DNA of 64,000 bases from Aphelidium insulamus (taxonomy: Eukaryota > Aphelidiomycota > Aphelidea > Aphelidiaceae), in assembly GCA_036784855.1 (NCBI GenBank), contig JAZDSV010000019.1, positions 124,001 through 188,000 of the forward strand, read 5' to 3'. The notes under the pieces are model-generated. The model saw only the letters and a program-made list of their open reading frames with translations. It was not told the DNA's origin and made no database searches. Positions within the stretch are counted from its first letter, which is position 1, and every line of letters begins with the position of its first letter. Below are positions 11,153 to 21,470 of the stretch, piece by piece. A program made the position numbers and the translations under genes.

Positions 11153-13342
11153 TCAAGAACGCACGCCATCTCGTTGCCACGCCGCCGTAGCCGATGACAG
11201 GTTCAGCATGTCTAAAACGCGCGCTGTAAGCTGAGCCACCTCCTCGTCCTGAACGCCGGCTGCCAGATTCTCCACCAGGGTCACCAGATGTTTCCGTTCC
11301 AAGATCTTTTTGCGCATGGTTGCTATGCGCATGGATATATCAGTATATAAAGTGAAAGCGAAAAGTTCATCTGCTTACCGCCATTCTCGCACAGTTGCAG
11401 CAGGGTCCACACGGCAATGTGTTGGAATGTGCCGGCAGCTTCATCTGCCTCGCTGTAGTGCGTTCCATTCATGGATGTCGGCTCCAGAAACCGTTCCAAG
11501 TAGTCGCACATGGCTGTCCACTGTTGGACGAATGGTTCCAAGTCGGGAACTAGAAGGTATTAACACGTGGTACTGTGCAAGATAATAAAGAGGTACCTCT
11601 GGTGGCAAGGTTGCCTAGTGCGGCTGCGGCGTTGCCCTGTACTTCGGGAGGCACATCTACGGCAATCAGCGGAATGAGTGTTTGGACAACGCCGGCTTTC
11701 AGAAGACGCGGTTTAAGCCGTTCCGACAGAGCCAGCACCGCCAGACACGCCGTCATCTCAGACAGCACGCCCCAGCTGAGTGGAGCGGCGGCTACGGCGG
11801 CGCTGGCCTGCTTGCCATCCGCGGCCAGTCCGTTGGCAACGGAGCGCTGCTGCAGCGCGGTGGCAATGAAGCGCTGAATGACCTCCAGCGCGCCACTCTC
11901 CATGATGCGGTCCTTGTTGCTGGTGGCATCGATGGAGGTGTCGGTGCCGGCCACCGAAGTTTCGCCGCCAGTGCCCGCCGCCAGGTTGCGGATGGTGCTG
12001 ATGGCGTGGCACTGCACCTCCTCGTTCTCGTGCGACAGCAGCGCCACTAGTGCCGGCAAGAAATTGGCCTGAATGATGCGGTTCTCATTCAGCGGGTGGA
12101 TGGAGATGTTGCGGATGCAGGCGACGGCAGCCAGCACGAGCTGTGGGTGCGGCTGTCGGTACTGTTGACTGGGCGAGGAGGGCGACTGCAGCTGTGGCGG
12201 CAACGGTCCCCCGGTGATCAGCGCCATCAGTCGCGCCAGACCCAGCGGATGCCGGGCAATCTCCAGCTGGTACGCATCATCGGAGGCAAGGTTGCGCAGC
12301 GCCAACGCCGACTGGCACTGCACCTTTTGCGACGCCGACTGCATCAGCTCAATCAACTCCGGGACCAGACGCGACTCCTGGCCCAGCTTGCGGCGGTTGG
12401 CACCGTCCACGGCCAGGTTGGAGAGGGCGGTGGTGCAGTAGTACACCACGTCCACGTCCGTGCTGCGCAACAGCGTCACCAGCACCCCAATGGCACCGGC
12501 GTCCACCAGCTCGCGCCGATTCTCCTCCGAGTGCGTCATGTTGAGCAGGGCACCGGTGGCATTGCGCTGCACACGAATATCCTTTGTGGTGCGCGCCAGT
12601 TTCGTCAGAGGAATCAGCGCACCGCTGCGCGCAATGGCCGCCTTATTGTCCTCGTGCGTGGCCAGGTTGGTGATGCAGCCGACAGCGTTGCACTGCACCT
12701 CCACGTTGGCGCTGCTCATCTGCTTGATGAGAGGCTCCAGGCCGCCCAAATGCACAATCTTGATCTTGTTGGCCACGTTGACGGCGAGATTGCCCAGAGC
12801 GGCGCTGGTTGCTCGCTGCACTTCCACATCGTTCGAGGTGCGCAGCAGATGCAGCAGCGGCTCAAATACGGCAGCGTCCACCTCCTCGACGTCTATCCAG
12901 TGTAAATATAAACCAGTGAAAGTATAAAAATAATTGCGTACGACGCTCAGTAATTTCAGCAAAGGCAAGCGCGGCAGACCGCTGCAAATCCACATTGCTG
13001 GAGTAGGTGAGTGTGGTGAGGGCGCGCAACGGTTCGCCAGTGAAAAGCACGGCGTCTGTCCGGTCTGCATGAACACATTAGCCTTTGTTGAATGACAGCC
13101 AGCAGCCAGACATATAGCACAACAATGAAAAACAGCACCTCATACACGTACTCTCTAGAAACTGCAGCAAGTCTGCCACGGCCTCCCGTTCATTCTCCTG
13201 CAGCAGTGGTTCGTATAGTGCGCCATCTTCGGCATCTACGGCAAGATGAGTGGATGCACATGGCAATGGCGGGGATGAGTAACCCCCGACTGGTGTACGA
13301 CGTGCCTGATGGGCAGCACAGCGTAGAGCACGTTCGGCCCAT
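11153..13342 (-). CDS. VAC8: Vac8-like armadillo-repeat protein
   Basis: Armadillo solenoid protein that in fungi anchors nuclei and autophagy factors to the vacuole membrane. Characteristic blocks: [130 protein letters not shown] near the end. A short first exon (about 13291-13342) would give [13 protein letters not shown], a glycine-2 and cysteine-rich start like the myristoylated and palmitoylated yeast Vac8 N-terminus. It joins the next exon (from 13235) through a 55-base intron with a weak donor, so this start is likely but not certain. Stop at 11153-11155. The bulk of the repeats lies in one exon (about 11590-12905). Confidence 0.9.
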
Positions 13343-14132
13343 TATATGTGTTGATGACTAATATGCGTGTGTGTGCGTGAGTGCGTGAGTGTGTATGCGT
13401 CGAGCGAGTGCCTAAAGAGTGCGTGTTTGTGTCGAGGCAGCAGCACAGCAGCGTAGAGATTGCAAGCTCTCTCCGGTGAGAGTGCAGAGTGGCGCAGGCG
13501 AGTGCAGAGAGAGACGACAAGAAGAGCAGCGACACGGAGCAGATTTGCGTGACGACAGAAGCCAGGACAGATGGCAAAATAGAATAACGCGCGTTGTCAA
13601 TCAAGATTCACAATTGCGCATATTTAACGCAGCCAATCAGCGTTGAGCATTTCGGTTGCACCGATTTTGTGATTTCGGCCCGTTGGGTGTGTATGTATAA
13701 GTGTAAATAGAGTCGAAATTAACTGTATTATAAGCATGCCTATAAGCGTGGCCTTCCCATGTGCGGTACACTTCTGCTGTAGTCTGTTGTGCTACATATT
13801 TAAGGTATTATTGCACATTATTGAGTCTGTCATTGGTTGAGAGTCACGCGTTGCATAATTGAGAGTCACGCGTTATATGGTCAAGTTCAGTTCAGTTAAT
13901 CAAGGTTTCGTCAGCCGTCATACCAAGTTATGGATGATACTTATGTTATTAAGACGGTACTTATCGTTATGCCTTGATAATTGAAAGATAAGTACAGGTT
14001 AGCAACTAAACTGCTTCAAGAAAAATGATCTTGATATTTTGTGATTGATTTCCATCTTCAAGCAGTGCAGAGAGCCTAAAAGAAGAAGAGAAACGAGCAG
14101 TGCTAATACCAAGTGAGAAGACAGTGGCAATT
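13343..14132. promoter_or_regulatory. Divergent intergenic region VAC8/RTCB with a 16-bp direct repeat
   Basis: About 790 bases without a recognisable gene. The VAC8-proximal part is GT-rich (13360-13440). At 13837-13852 and 13859-13874 the 16-mer TTGAGAGTCACGCGTT occurs twice, 22 bases apart; each copy contains ACGCGT, the core of the fungal MCB element. An inverted CCAAT (ATTGG, 13833) is adjacent. The function as a promoter is inferred from position only. Confidence 0.4.
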
Positions 14133-14678
14133 ATGTCTGCGCATAAACGCGATGCCGAGTCCGCAGTGGACGCGGTAGCCAGCGGAGGCGACAAGGATCT
14201 ATCCTCTAGTTCTGAGCCATCGGCAGATCAAAAGCCCACGCCGCGCACCTTTGACCAGGAGATGCACTACCTGACCAAGCTGAACGACCACTCGTACCGC
14301 ATCGATATCGGCTTCGTGCCGAATATGCGCGTGCCTGGCATGTTCTACGTCAATGCCGGTCTGGAGGAGCAGGTGCTCAGCGAGGTGCGCCAATTCTCCG
14401 ACTCGAAAGGGCACGGTGGATTCTTGCCTGCCGTCAAGCAGATTGCCAACGTGGCCTCGCTCCCCGGCACTGTGGGGGTGCGTTATACGCAGATATATTG
14501 TATATGCATATACATATTTCTAATATGTAGTGCTCCGTGGGGCTACCAGACTTGCACAGCGGTTACGGGTTTGCCATCGGGAATGTGGCCGCCATGGATA
14601 TGGACGATCCGGAAGCTGTCGTTTCCCCTGGTAAGGAAATATATAACATCCATATATATATAGATGTAATATATGTTG

Positions 14679-14723
<45 letters not shown>

Positions 14724-16036
14724 ATATATATTATATCTAATACAACCAGGCGGCGTAGGCTTCGATATCAATTGCGGGGTGAGGCTGTTGCGCACCAATT
14801 TGCAAGAGTCGGATTTGGCGGGCGCAGTGAAGGAGACACTGGTGCAGGCGCTGTTTGACACGATTCCCGTTGGTGTCGGCTCCACCGGGTCCATCGTGGT
14901 GTCGCAGGATGATTTGACTGCGGTGCTGGAGCGCGGTGTCGAGTGGTGTCTGGAGGAGGGGTACGCGTGGCCAGAGGATCTGCAGTGCTGCGAGGAGGGC
15001 GGCCGCATGAGAGAGGCCGATGCCACGTGTGTGGGGCGGCGGGCGCGGTTGCGCGGCATGTCACAGATTGGTACGCTGGGCGCAGGCAACCACTACGCCG
15101 AGGTGCAGGTGGTGGATGAGATCTATGATGAGAAGGCGGCCGCGCTTATGGGCATCACCGCTGTCGGTCAGGTTTGCGTGATGATTCACAGCGGGAGCCG
15201 TGGACTGGGACATCAGGTGGCCACCGACGCGCTGATGGCCATGGAGGAGGCGCAGGGTGGCGCGACGGCGGCGATGCTCAACGACCGTCAACTGGCATGC
15301 GCGCCGATAAACTCGGAGCAGGGCCGGCAGTATCTGGGCGGTATGGCTGCGGCGGCAAACTACGCCTGGGTGAACAGGCAGCTGATGACGCACCTGACGC
15401 GCCAAGTGTTTGGACGTGTTTTTAACCGCTCCCCGGCCGAGATGGACATGCATCTGGTGTACGATGTGTCGCACAACATTGCCAAGATTGAGCAGCACGT
15501 GGTGGATGGCAAGCAGCGGCGGTGCTTGGTACACAGAAAGGGATCTACAAGGGCATTTCCGCCTGGGCACCCCGACATCCCCGAAGTGTACCGCTCTATC
15601 GGGCAGCCAGTCCTTATTGGCGGCACCATGGGCACTTGTAGCTACGTCCTCACCGGCACCAGCAAGGTATTTGGATGCAGATGGAACTTTTAATCACGTT
15701 TAATGTTTTTTCCAGGGAATGGAGTCTACGTTTGGGTCGACATGCCATGGCGCCGGTCGTCAGCTCAGCCGTGGCGAAAGTAGGCGCACGCTCCAACACG
15801 AATCAGTGCTCGAGTCGCTGAAACAGAGCGGCATATCGGTGCGAGTCGCGTCGCCCAAGCTGATTACAGAAGAGGCACCGGAAGCGTACAAGGACGTTAC
15901 GGAAGTTGTCGAGACGTGCCACCTGGCCGGAATCAGCAAGGTATGTCTAGATAATTCTGTGTAAACTGAAAGCTGACGATGTGCGTTTGCGTAGAAATGC
16001 GTTCGTCTGCGCCCAGTTGCTGTTATCAAGGGCTAA
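14133..16036 (+). CDS. RTCB: RtcB-type RNA-splicing ligase
   Basis: Joins tRNA halves after intron removal, and HAC1/XBP1-type mRNAs where present, using GTP and a metal ion. Exons: 14133-14477, 14531-14630, 14750-15666, 15716-15940 and 15995-16036. Family signatures: [36 protein letters not shown] across a junction, [45 protein letters not shown] with the guanylylated-histidine region, SYVLTG, and [15 protein letters not shown]. It ends in the typical VAVIKG. The 119-base second intron is swollen by a (TA)n run. About 500 residues, standard length. Confidence 0.95.
14682..14715. repeat. (TA)n microsatellite inside an RTCB intron
   Basis: About 17 TA units in the second RTCB intron (14631-14749), followed by further TA tracts up to 14730. 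This makes the intron roughly twice the local norm. Confidence 0.9.
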
Positions 16037-16154
16037 ATAGTACTTCAATACACACGTAGAATATAGTACACTGCTCTGTTCGTTGTGATCTATTGCAATC
16101 GCAGTGTGTATGGGAACGGAATCTAACGGCTCATATCAAAATTCGTTGGATTTA

Positions 16155-17942
16155 TCAAACCCCGGGAGCAAGCGGTACGGCGCGTGGCTGGAGGTAGAGC
16201 TTGTACGATGTGTCTTTTGGAAACGCCAGGCCGAGCGAAATCCACTTTGGCTCCGGGATACTGGTGGGCAGGTGCGGTTCCTTGCCCACGGAAATGAGAC
16301 GGTAGCGGCCAATGAGTGTGCACAGTATCATCTTCAGTTCGATGCGCGCCAGCTGCATTCCCTTGCACAGGTGGACACCGCGCCCAAAGCCAGTGTACTT
16401 TTTCTTGGCCTCGGCATTGATGGTCCACTGGGCACTTGATGCAGATGATGACTTGGACAAGAATCGGTACGGGTTAAACTCTTCAGGAGTTTCATCAGCA
16501 AAGCGGTCTTGCATTGCGATAACAGAACTGAAGGCCAGCATGCGGCCCTTCGGCAGAATGTATTCTACCGCAGTCAAATCGTTTCTGTCGTTCGCGGCAA
16601 CAGTTGACTCGACCACAATGTCCACATTGGCGGTGCGCATGGAAAGGACTGAGGCGTACATGCGCGTCACCTCTAGAATGGCCGCTTCCACCAACACCAG
16701 TTCACTGAGCATTCCCGCGCAGTATTTGCCGCCGTGACGCTGCATGGCGCTTTCCACTTCGCACTCCACAGCTGCCATAAACTGGCGATCTTTCACCAGA
16801 TGAGCAATCAAGTAGATGGCGGCAGCATTCGTGTTGGTCAACGCAGCAAACAGCAGTCCCACCATGGAATCCACCACCAGGTTTCTGTCGATGATATCTC
16901 CACGCTGCTGCGCCAACTCGAGCATTGCATCCATAAAGTCATCAGTATCATCGTGGCGCTGGCTCCCTTCCGATTCCCGGCGCCCAACTTCAGCCACGAT
17001 CTTTGCCTTGAACTGAGCGCGCACCTGGTACACCTCGCGCAGTGTGGGACCACCAAGCAGACCTGGGCGCTGGATAAGCAGTTGGGCACACGCCTCCAAC
17101 TGTTCCACAAGACCCAATATTTGCTCGTCCCGCGTAAAAGTTGAACACAACACCTGCATGCTTAAGCCAAGTACTATGCGGTCGACCAGTTCGCACAGTG
17201 ATACACCATGCGGACCGTTGCTCCTGTTTGTTGCGGTTGACGATAAAAACTGGTTGCTGTCCTGCTCGCCGTCAATAAACTTGCGGCATACGTAGTCCAG
17301 TTCAGTGGCAAATTGCGGCACGGCCTGGGCGTACAGAGGAATCAACCTGCGGGAAACCAGCGACATAATTGTACTTATATCACTGGTAAATGCGCGGCCC
17401 AGAACCTTGTCCAAGTGCACGTTGACCAGCGGCTCAAAGAACAGCATTTGGTCGTTGGTGGCCGAGTAGAAGACACGCTCAAACTTTGGCTCCATCACAA
17501 TGGTGATAATAGTGCCGGCCATGTAGATGCTGAAGGTGTTGCCGTACTGCGCGCGCATATTGCGCAAAAAGCGCACGGGGCCCATGGCGTACATTGGCCC
17601 CACGCCAAAGTACGGCACGAATCCGCACACAAAGGGCGGTTGCTGCGCGCCAATGTGCTTGCGGACTTCATCATGATCGCTGTCCATCAAACCACGCTGA
17701 CGTATAGATAGGCACAGCTGCACCCAGGCCACGCACTTGTGCATCAGCACCATCAGCAACGAGAGCACGGCGGGAGACAGAGCCGCGGCCGGATCACGCC
17801 AGACATACCACACAAGCACGTAGAGCATGTTGGTGTAGCACGTGGCAAACGCGTACGGATAGTTGGCAAACCGCGTCGACACATGCTTGATGAGGGCCAG
17901 CGCGGCCACGGCGCTCAGGAACACGATCACGATCTCGTCCAT
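16155..17942 (-). CDS. Cytochrome P450 (CYP51/CYP7-like clan), intronless
   Basis: Single 595-residue ORF. N-terminal hydrophobic anchor (IVIVFLSAVAALALI) and a second hydrophobic stretch near residues 60-70 suggest ER membrane attachment. The substrate-entry region reads FVPYFGVGPMYAMGPVRFLR. The I-helix area is LLFAALTNTNAAAIYL, without the classical AGxxT, as in CYP7/CYP8-like enzymes. ExxR is in EVTR. The heme-binding loop is FGRGVHLCKGMQLA with the cysteine ligand. It is longer than most P450s. A sterol or lipid substrate is possible from the clan resemblance, but this is inference. The lack of introns contrasts with neighbouring conserved genes. Confidence 0.88.
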   Translation of the reverse strand: MDEIVIVFLSAVAALALIKHVSTRFANYPYAFATCYTNMLYVLVWYVWRDPAAALSPAVLSLLMVLMHKCVAWVQLCLSIRQRGLMDSDHDEVRKHIGAQQPPFVCGFVPYFGVGPMYAMGPVRFLRNMRAQYGNTFSIYMAGTIITIVMEPKFERVFYSATNDQMLFFEPLVNVHLDKVLGRAFTSDISTIMSLVSRRLIPLYAQAVPQFATELDYVCRKFIDGEQDSNQFLSSTATNRSNGPHGVSLCELVDRIVLGLSMQVLCSTFTRDEQILGLVEQLEACAQLLIQRPGLLGGPTLREVYQVRAQFKAKIVAEVGRRESEGSQRHDDTDDFMDAMLELAQQRGDIIDRNLVVDSMVGLLFAALTNTNAAAIYLIAHLVKDRQFMAAVECEVESAMQRHGGKYCAGMLSELVLVEAAILEVTRMYASVLSMRTANVDIVVESTVAANDRNDLTAVEYILPKGRMLAFSSVIAMQDRFADETPEEFNPYRFLSKSSSASSAQWTINAEAKKKYTGFGRGVHLCKGMQLARIELKMILCTLIGRYRLISVGKEPHLPTSIPEPKWISLGLAFPKDTSYKLYLQPRAVPLAPGV

Positions 17943-18271
17943 GCTTACGTATCGATTACGTAATGCATTTCGGTAAAGGTTGGCAGACGTGGAACACTGT
18001 CACACAGCTGTTGTGGTCGCTACTTTCTCCCTTGCTACATACTTTCTCCCTTGCTACATACTTTCTCCCTTGCTACATACTTACTCCCTTGCTACATACT
18101 TGAGTGGTATTTAGCCGTAGATGGCGATAAATATGTGTGGTTTACCAGCTGAACACATCGCGGTGACAATAATTTATCAGGTTTGCGTGCTCTCTGACAC
18201 GGCGGAAGTACGGCACTTGCAATCGGCAACTTTCGTATTTACAGATAAAGTCTACTATTTAAATAGTAGTA
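17943..18271. other. Intergenic region upstream of the P450 gene
   Basis: 329 bases between the P450 start and the MMACHC-like 3' end. It contains the 19-bp tandem repeat described separately and the left boundary (about 18187) of the duplicated MMACHC segment. No ORF or RNA recognised. Confidence 0.6.
18022..18097. repeat. 19-bp minisatellite, four copies
   Basis: Four head-to-tail copies of ACTTTCTCCCTTGCTACAT. The first three are identical; the fourth has one substitution (ACTTACTCC). It lies about 80 bases upstream of the P450 start codon. Confidence 0.95.
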
Positions 18272-19045
18272 TTAGCTTCCCAGTATAGAAATATCGTGAG
18301 TGTAATGGTACGACAGTTGCTGCTCGCCGTACTCCCACTGCTCAGTGCCCGTGAGAGTGGCCACACGCCGTCTCAGCGCCAACCACTCGTGCCACGGTGC
18401 TTTTGGCTGCTTGGCCAGCAAGTCTGAGACACTGTTGTTCAGCTCGGCATCGGCCTCATCCAGCGCCTTCCTGGCCGCCACAATGTCATTATCAAGCGAT
18501 GATTTAGCAGTGGAACCATCATTCATGTCGTCGGGGCAATCATTGCACTGCACCAATAATACGGCTCGCAGCGCAAACCACGGGCCATACGTCGGATGAA
18601 TGCTCAGGTGCGTACCGCGATGCAGCCACGCCAGTCCGGTACACTCTGCCAGCCGCTGAAACTGGATAAAGTGTCCGCCACCACCACCACCAATACCACC
18701 ACCATCAGGGTCAGTAGCGGTAACCATGTCGGCGTATCTTTTGTGCGAGTAGTAGGCAGCCAGCAGACACGGTGTGCTGTCCACAGCACGCTCCACAAAA
18801 GTGTCCAGCGGGTGCCGCGTACTGGACCACAGCCGGCTGTGCATGAATGCCGGCCACATGCACTTTGTATTGCCGACCAGCAGCACATGTGTGGCCCGTG
18901 AGACATCACTACTACCTACAGGTGGTAATATTACACCGCGGGCCGACAAGGGCAACAGCTCGGCACAGCGAAATTGTGCAGCCGGCACACAGTGCACAAT
19001 ATCCAGGCCGTGCGATGACAGGTGGCGCGTTATCTGCTGTGACAT
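18272..19045 (-). CDS. MMACHC: MMACHC-like cobalamin-processing protein (copy 1)
   Basis: 257-residue intronless ORF. The segment THLSIHPTYGPWFALRAVLL matches the conserved CIHPxxGGWFAIRGVV region of MMACHC/CblC. The tail WHEWLALRRRVATLTGTEQW then YGEQQLSYHYTHD matches its WxxW..ERYSEEQKAYF region. Known members remove upper axial ligands of vitamin B12 in the cytosol. A glycine-rich insert (GGGIGGGGGG) sits mid-protein. The N-terminus (MSQQITRHLSSHGLD) is short: homology to copy 2 stops near 19035, so this copy may have lost its original start and acquired a new one. Identification is by recalled motifs. Confidence 0.6.
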   Translation of the reverse strand: MSQQITRHLSSHGLDIVHCVPAAQFRCAELLPLSARGVILPPVGSSDVSRATHVLLVGNTKCMWPAFMHSRLWSSTRHPLDTFVERAVDSTPCLLAAYYSHKRYADMVTATDPDGGGIGGGGGGHFIQFQRLAECTGLAWLHRGTHLSIHPTYGPWFALRAVLLVQCNDCPDDMNDGSTAKSSLDNDIVAARKALDEADAELNNSVSDLLAKQPKAPWHEWLALRRRVATLTGTEQWEYGEQQLSYHYTHDISILGS

Positions 19046-19218
19046 CAGGGTGGATCAACATGGAGGATTGGCCTGCGGGACGTTAACGTTACGGTACTTG
19101 AAGGGACGGGACGGGACGTGACTGTACTTGAAGATTAAATCAAGCCCGGTTGAAGCACAAGCCAATATGCTAGCTCTATGTAGCTGTGATATGACTGTGC
19201 AGATATACTATTATAAAT

Positions 19219-19507
19219 TTATAATTTATGGCTTAAATACATACAATTTGTGTGCAATCCACTCGGCACGCACCTTGAACCACGTGCAATGATGATTGGC
19301 GCTATGTAAATTGCGTACTTGACGCCCAGAGTTAGCTGTAACGAGCTGAGTGGCACATAGGGATTTTGGCCAGCTCCCCGTGCACTGCAGCTGGTGGACT
19401 GACGCGCTTTTGGAGCCGGTCGCTTTATCGATGCTGACACACACGCAAGCTTCTCTAGCAAATGAAAATCTCATGAAGTCAATGGAGCCGGTGCAGCCGG
19501 TGTCCAA
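19219..19507 (-). pseudogene. Frameshifted relic of the 19861-20454 secreted protein
   Basis: In one frame DTGCTGSIDFMRFSF parallels DAGCTGTIDYMDFSF of the intact gene. After roughly residue 18 the match continues in another frame: ACVSASIKRPAPKARQSTSC, then PYVPLSSLQLTLGVKYAI, parallel to CVSTKGQGGSKTRQSVGC and AYAPLKDMELTAGTMYAI. The signal peptide and C-terminal third are missing. Same strand and order as the intact paralog, so this is a tandem relic. Confidence 0.75.
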
Positions 19508-19860
19508 ATCGCGGTGCAGCGTTTAAACACGTTTGGTGCGGTCAGTTGGCACCGCGCCGTTCACCACGTTGGGGAAGAGAGCAGCAGCAATACCGCGATA
19601 ATAATGTATTTCAAGTTGTGGCTTTGGCAATACATTATGTGTAATTTGGTTATTTGTATAGCTTACATTGCAGTGTTGCACAACGAGCAGTGCTGGGACT
19701 GCTAAGCGATTGCTCTGCGTACGAGAAGGCAATACCGCTGAAGGCAGTTTCAGTTACTACAGTGTTGGAATCAAATTTCGACATGGTTACACATGTCGTA
19801 GGTTTTCAGACACAACACTGATACCAAGTTAGTTACGCGACGAATTGTTTATTGATCTGC

Positions 19861-20454
19861 TCATTGCCCACCATTGTTCATCATTTTGGACAGCGCCTTT
19901 GTGTAGCACTTATACTTTGCATAAGTGGATCCACCATAAACCTTTGCGCATGAATTCGTCTCGTAGTCATTGGACGCGTTTTCAGTAGTGATGGTCAGCT
20001 TCTTGCCATCGGCGGAGCATTTTACAGTTTGCCGGTGGGCAAAACTTGCCTTGCCAGTTCCGTTCATGGACTGCGCCCAGCCGCTGACCACAGTTCCATG
20101 TGCGCAGTCACTGGTGGAGTATTGACGCTGAATCGCGTACATGGTGCCCGCTGTCAGTTCCATGTCTTTCAGTGGGGCATATGCCTTCTTGCCCGCTTGA
20201 GTGCATCCGACAGACTGACGAGTCTTGGAACCACCCTGGCCCTTGGTGCTGACACATTTGCTGGGTGTGCACGTTGCAGACAACCCCTTGTCGAACGAGA
20301 AGTCCATATAGTCAATGGTGCCGGTGCAGCCAGCGTCCGAGTCGAGGTACTGCGTGTAAACTTGTTTCGTTAGAACATCCGTCACGGCAGCATTCGCCAC
20401 GTTGGCTACTGCGACAACCGCGGCAGCAATGGCAACGCTCTTGAGGCTGAACAT
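19861..20454 (-). CDS. Small secreted cysteine-containing protein
   Basis: 197 residues, intronless. The start at 20454 gives a clear signal peptide (MFSLKSVAIAAAVVAVANVA, cleavage after NAA). The mature part has eight cysteines, including GCTGTIDYMDF, TCTPSKC, VGCTQ, DCAHG and CAKVYGGS, so a disulfide-bonded extracellular protein is likely. The tandem organisation CTGTIDY..CVS..TRQSVGC..C is shared with the relic at 19219-19507. I do not recognise the family. The promoter has repeated CCAAT motifs. Confidence 0.7.
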   Translation of the reverse strand: MFSLKSVAIAAAVVAVANVANAAVTDVLTKQVYTQYLDSDAGCTGTIDYMDFSFDKGLSATCTPSKCVSTKGQGGSKTRQSVGCTQAGKKAYAPLKDMELTAGTMYAIQRQYSTSDCAHGTVVSGWAQSMNGTGKASFAHRQTVKCSADGKKLTITTENASNDYETNSCAKVYGGSTYAKYKCYTKALSKMMNNGGQ

Positions 20455-20865
20455 ATAATAATTGATTTGGTGTGGGCGTGCTGATGGCATGGCGTCGCAT
20501 TTTATATGCCAGCTTTGACGTTGCACAATCGGTCGCACAAGCAATATTAAAATGCATGAGATTGGTGGCTGCTATATTAAAGAGCTTGCCATTGGTGGCT
20601 GCTATGTGCTTGCCATTGGTAAGTGGCGGACGAATAGCATCTCGTGCTACGTTACACCCCTGAAAACCTGTAATATAAAGCTCTTCAATGACATCATAGG
20701 CAGCGAATATTAAATATTTGTAAATATTTCCTTCACATGTCCGCACGCTATATCAATGGTCCCCTATGTCACAGAACTTTATGCCCTTTCAAGCTGATGG
20801 TTCCTGTGGAGTGGACTCTGGCTTTGATTAGTATGACGACGATTCAAATTAATTAATAAACATTG
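20455..20865. promoter_or_regulatory. Promoter region of the secreted-protein gene with clustered CCAAT boxes
   Basis: In the orientation of the gene, CCAAT occurs at least three times between about 20555 and 20620, within near-repeats (CCACCAAT, ATAGCAGCCACCAAT, GCCACCAATGGCAAGC). Another inverted motif lies at about 20755. Nothing else is recognised in this gap. Confidence 0.4.
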
Positions 20866-20962
20866 CGAGGGTCTCCTGTTCTCGCCATTTGTGGCAACAC
20901 TGGCATCTTCAGTCAGCGGGCTCTACAGATTGTGCGAACTATTGCCGTGGGGATTGCACAGC
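20866..20962 (+). repeat. Dispersed repeat, copy A
   Basis: GCGAGGGTCTCCTGTTCTCG, then CCATTT, an AACACTGG.ATCTTCAGTC block and GCTCTACAGAT are shared with the complement of about 35083-35163. By eye about 80-85 percent identical over roughly 90 bases. It may be a relic of a 5' region shared by secreted ankyrin genes. Confidence 0.6.
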
Positions 20963-21470
20963 GCTACGGCATGAAGGAATGTCTCGCTATACACCGGGCA
21001 CATCAGAGGCTGCAATTTGTCACAATGCAGCAAATTGGCCAGGCCATTGTTGATTGAACTCGCCAGCTGGGACGTTCTGGACTGCCAATTTAATTGTAAA
21101 TACATTACCTTGTATAAAAAAAAACCCATTGCTAGTTGATGAGAAAAAAATGTCCGCAAATGATGCAAAAATAGATTGCGGAGAAATCCTCATCTATTGC
21201 GCGTTGCGGATGGGCAATAGGTCTATGACGTAGGTCTAGGTCGAGTGGAGTGGACGGTGTCGCGCGTTTGGCCAGATCACAATAGCGGCACGGTCGGAAA
21301 TCTCGCGTCACCATTTGGTAATAAGTGGGGCGGGTACATATCCCGTTGGCTGAAGCACTTGTTCTAGGTTCCATCTTCGAGAGGAGGTTTGAGTGTTCTC
21401 TGACACGATGTGAAAGCAATTATAGTCGGCAACTGCGTATTTATAGATAAAGTCTACTATTTAGTAGTCA

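Noticed and set aside
12096-12905. 269-residue + strand ORF opposite VAC8
   Set aside because: Antisense shadow of the armadillo exon; Gln/Arg/His/Val-rich with no motif.
14673-14740. Tyr/Ile-repeat peptides
   Set aside because: Translation of a (TA)n tract inside an RTCB intron.
18022-18097. CRISPR-like array
   Set aside because: Repeats are contiguous with no spacers; it is a minisatellite in a eukaryote.
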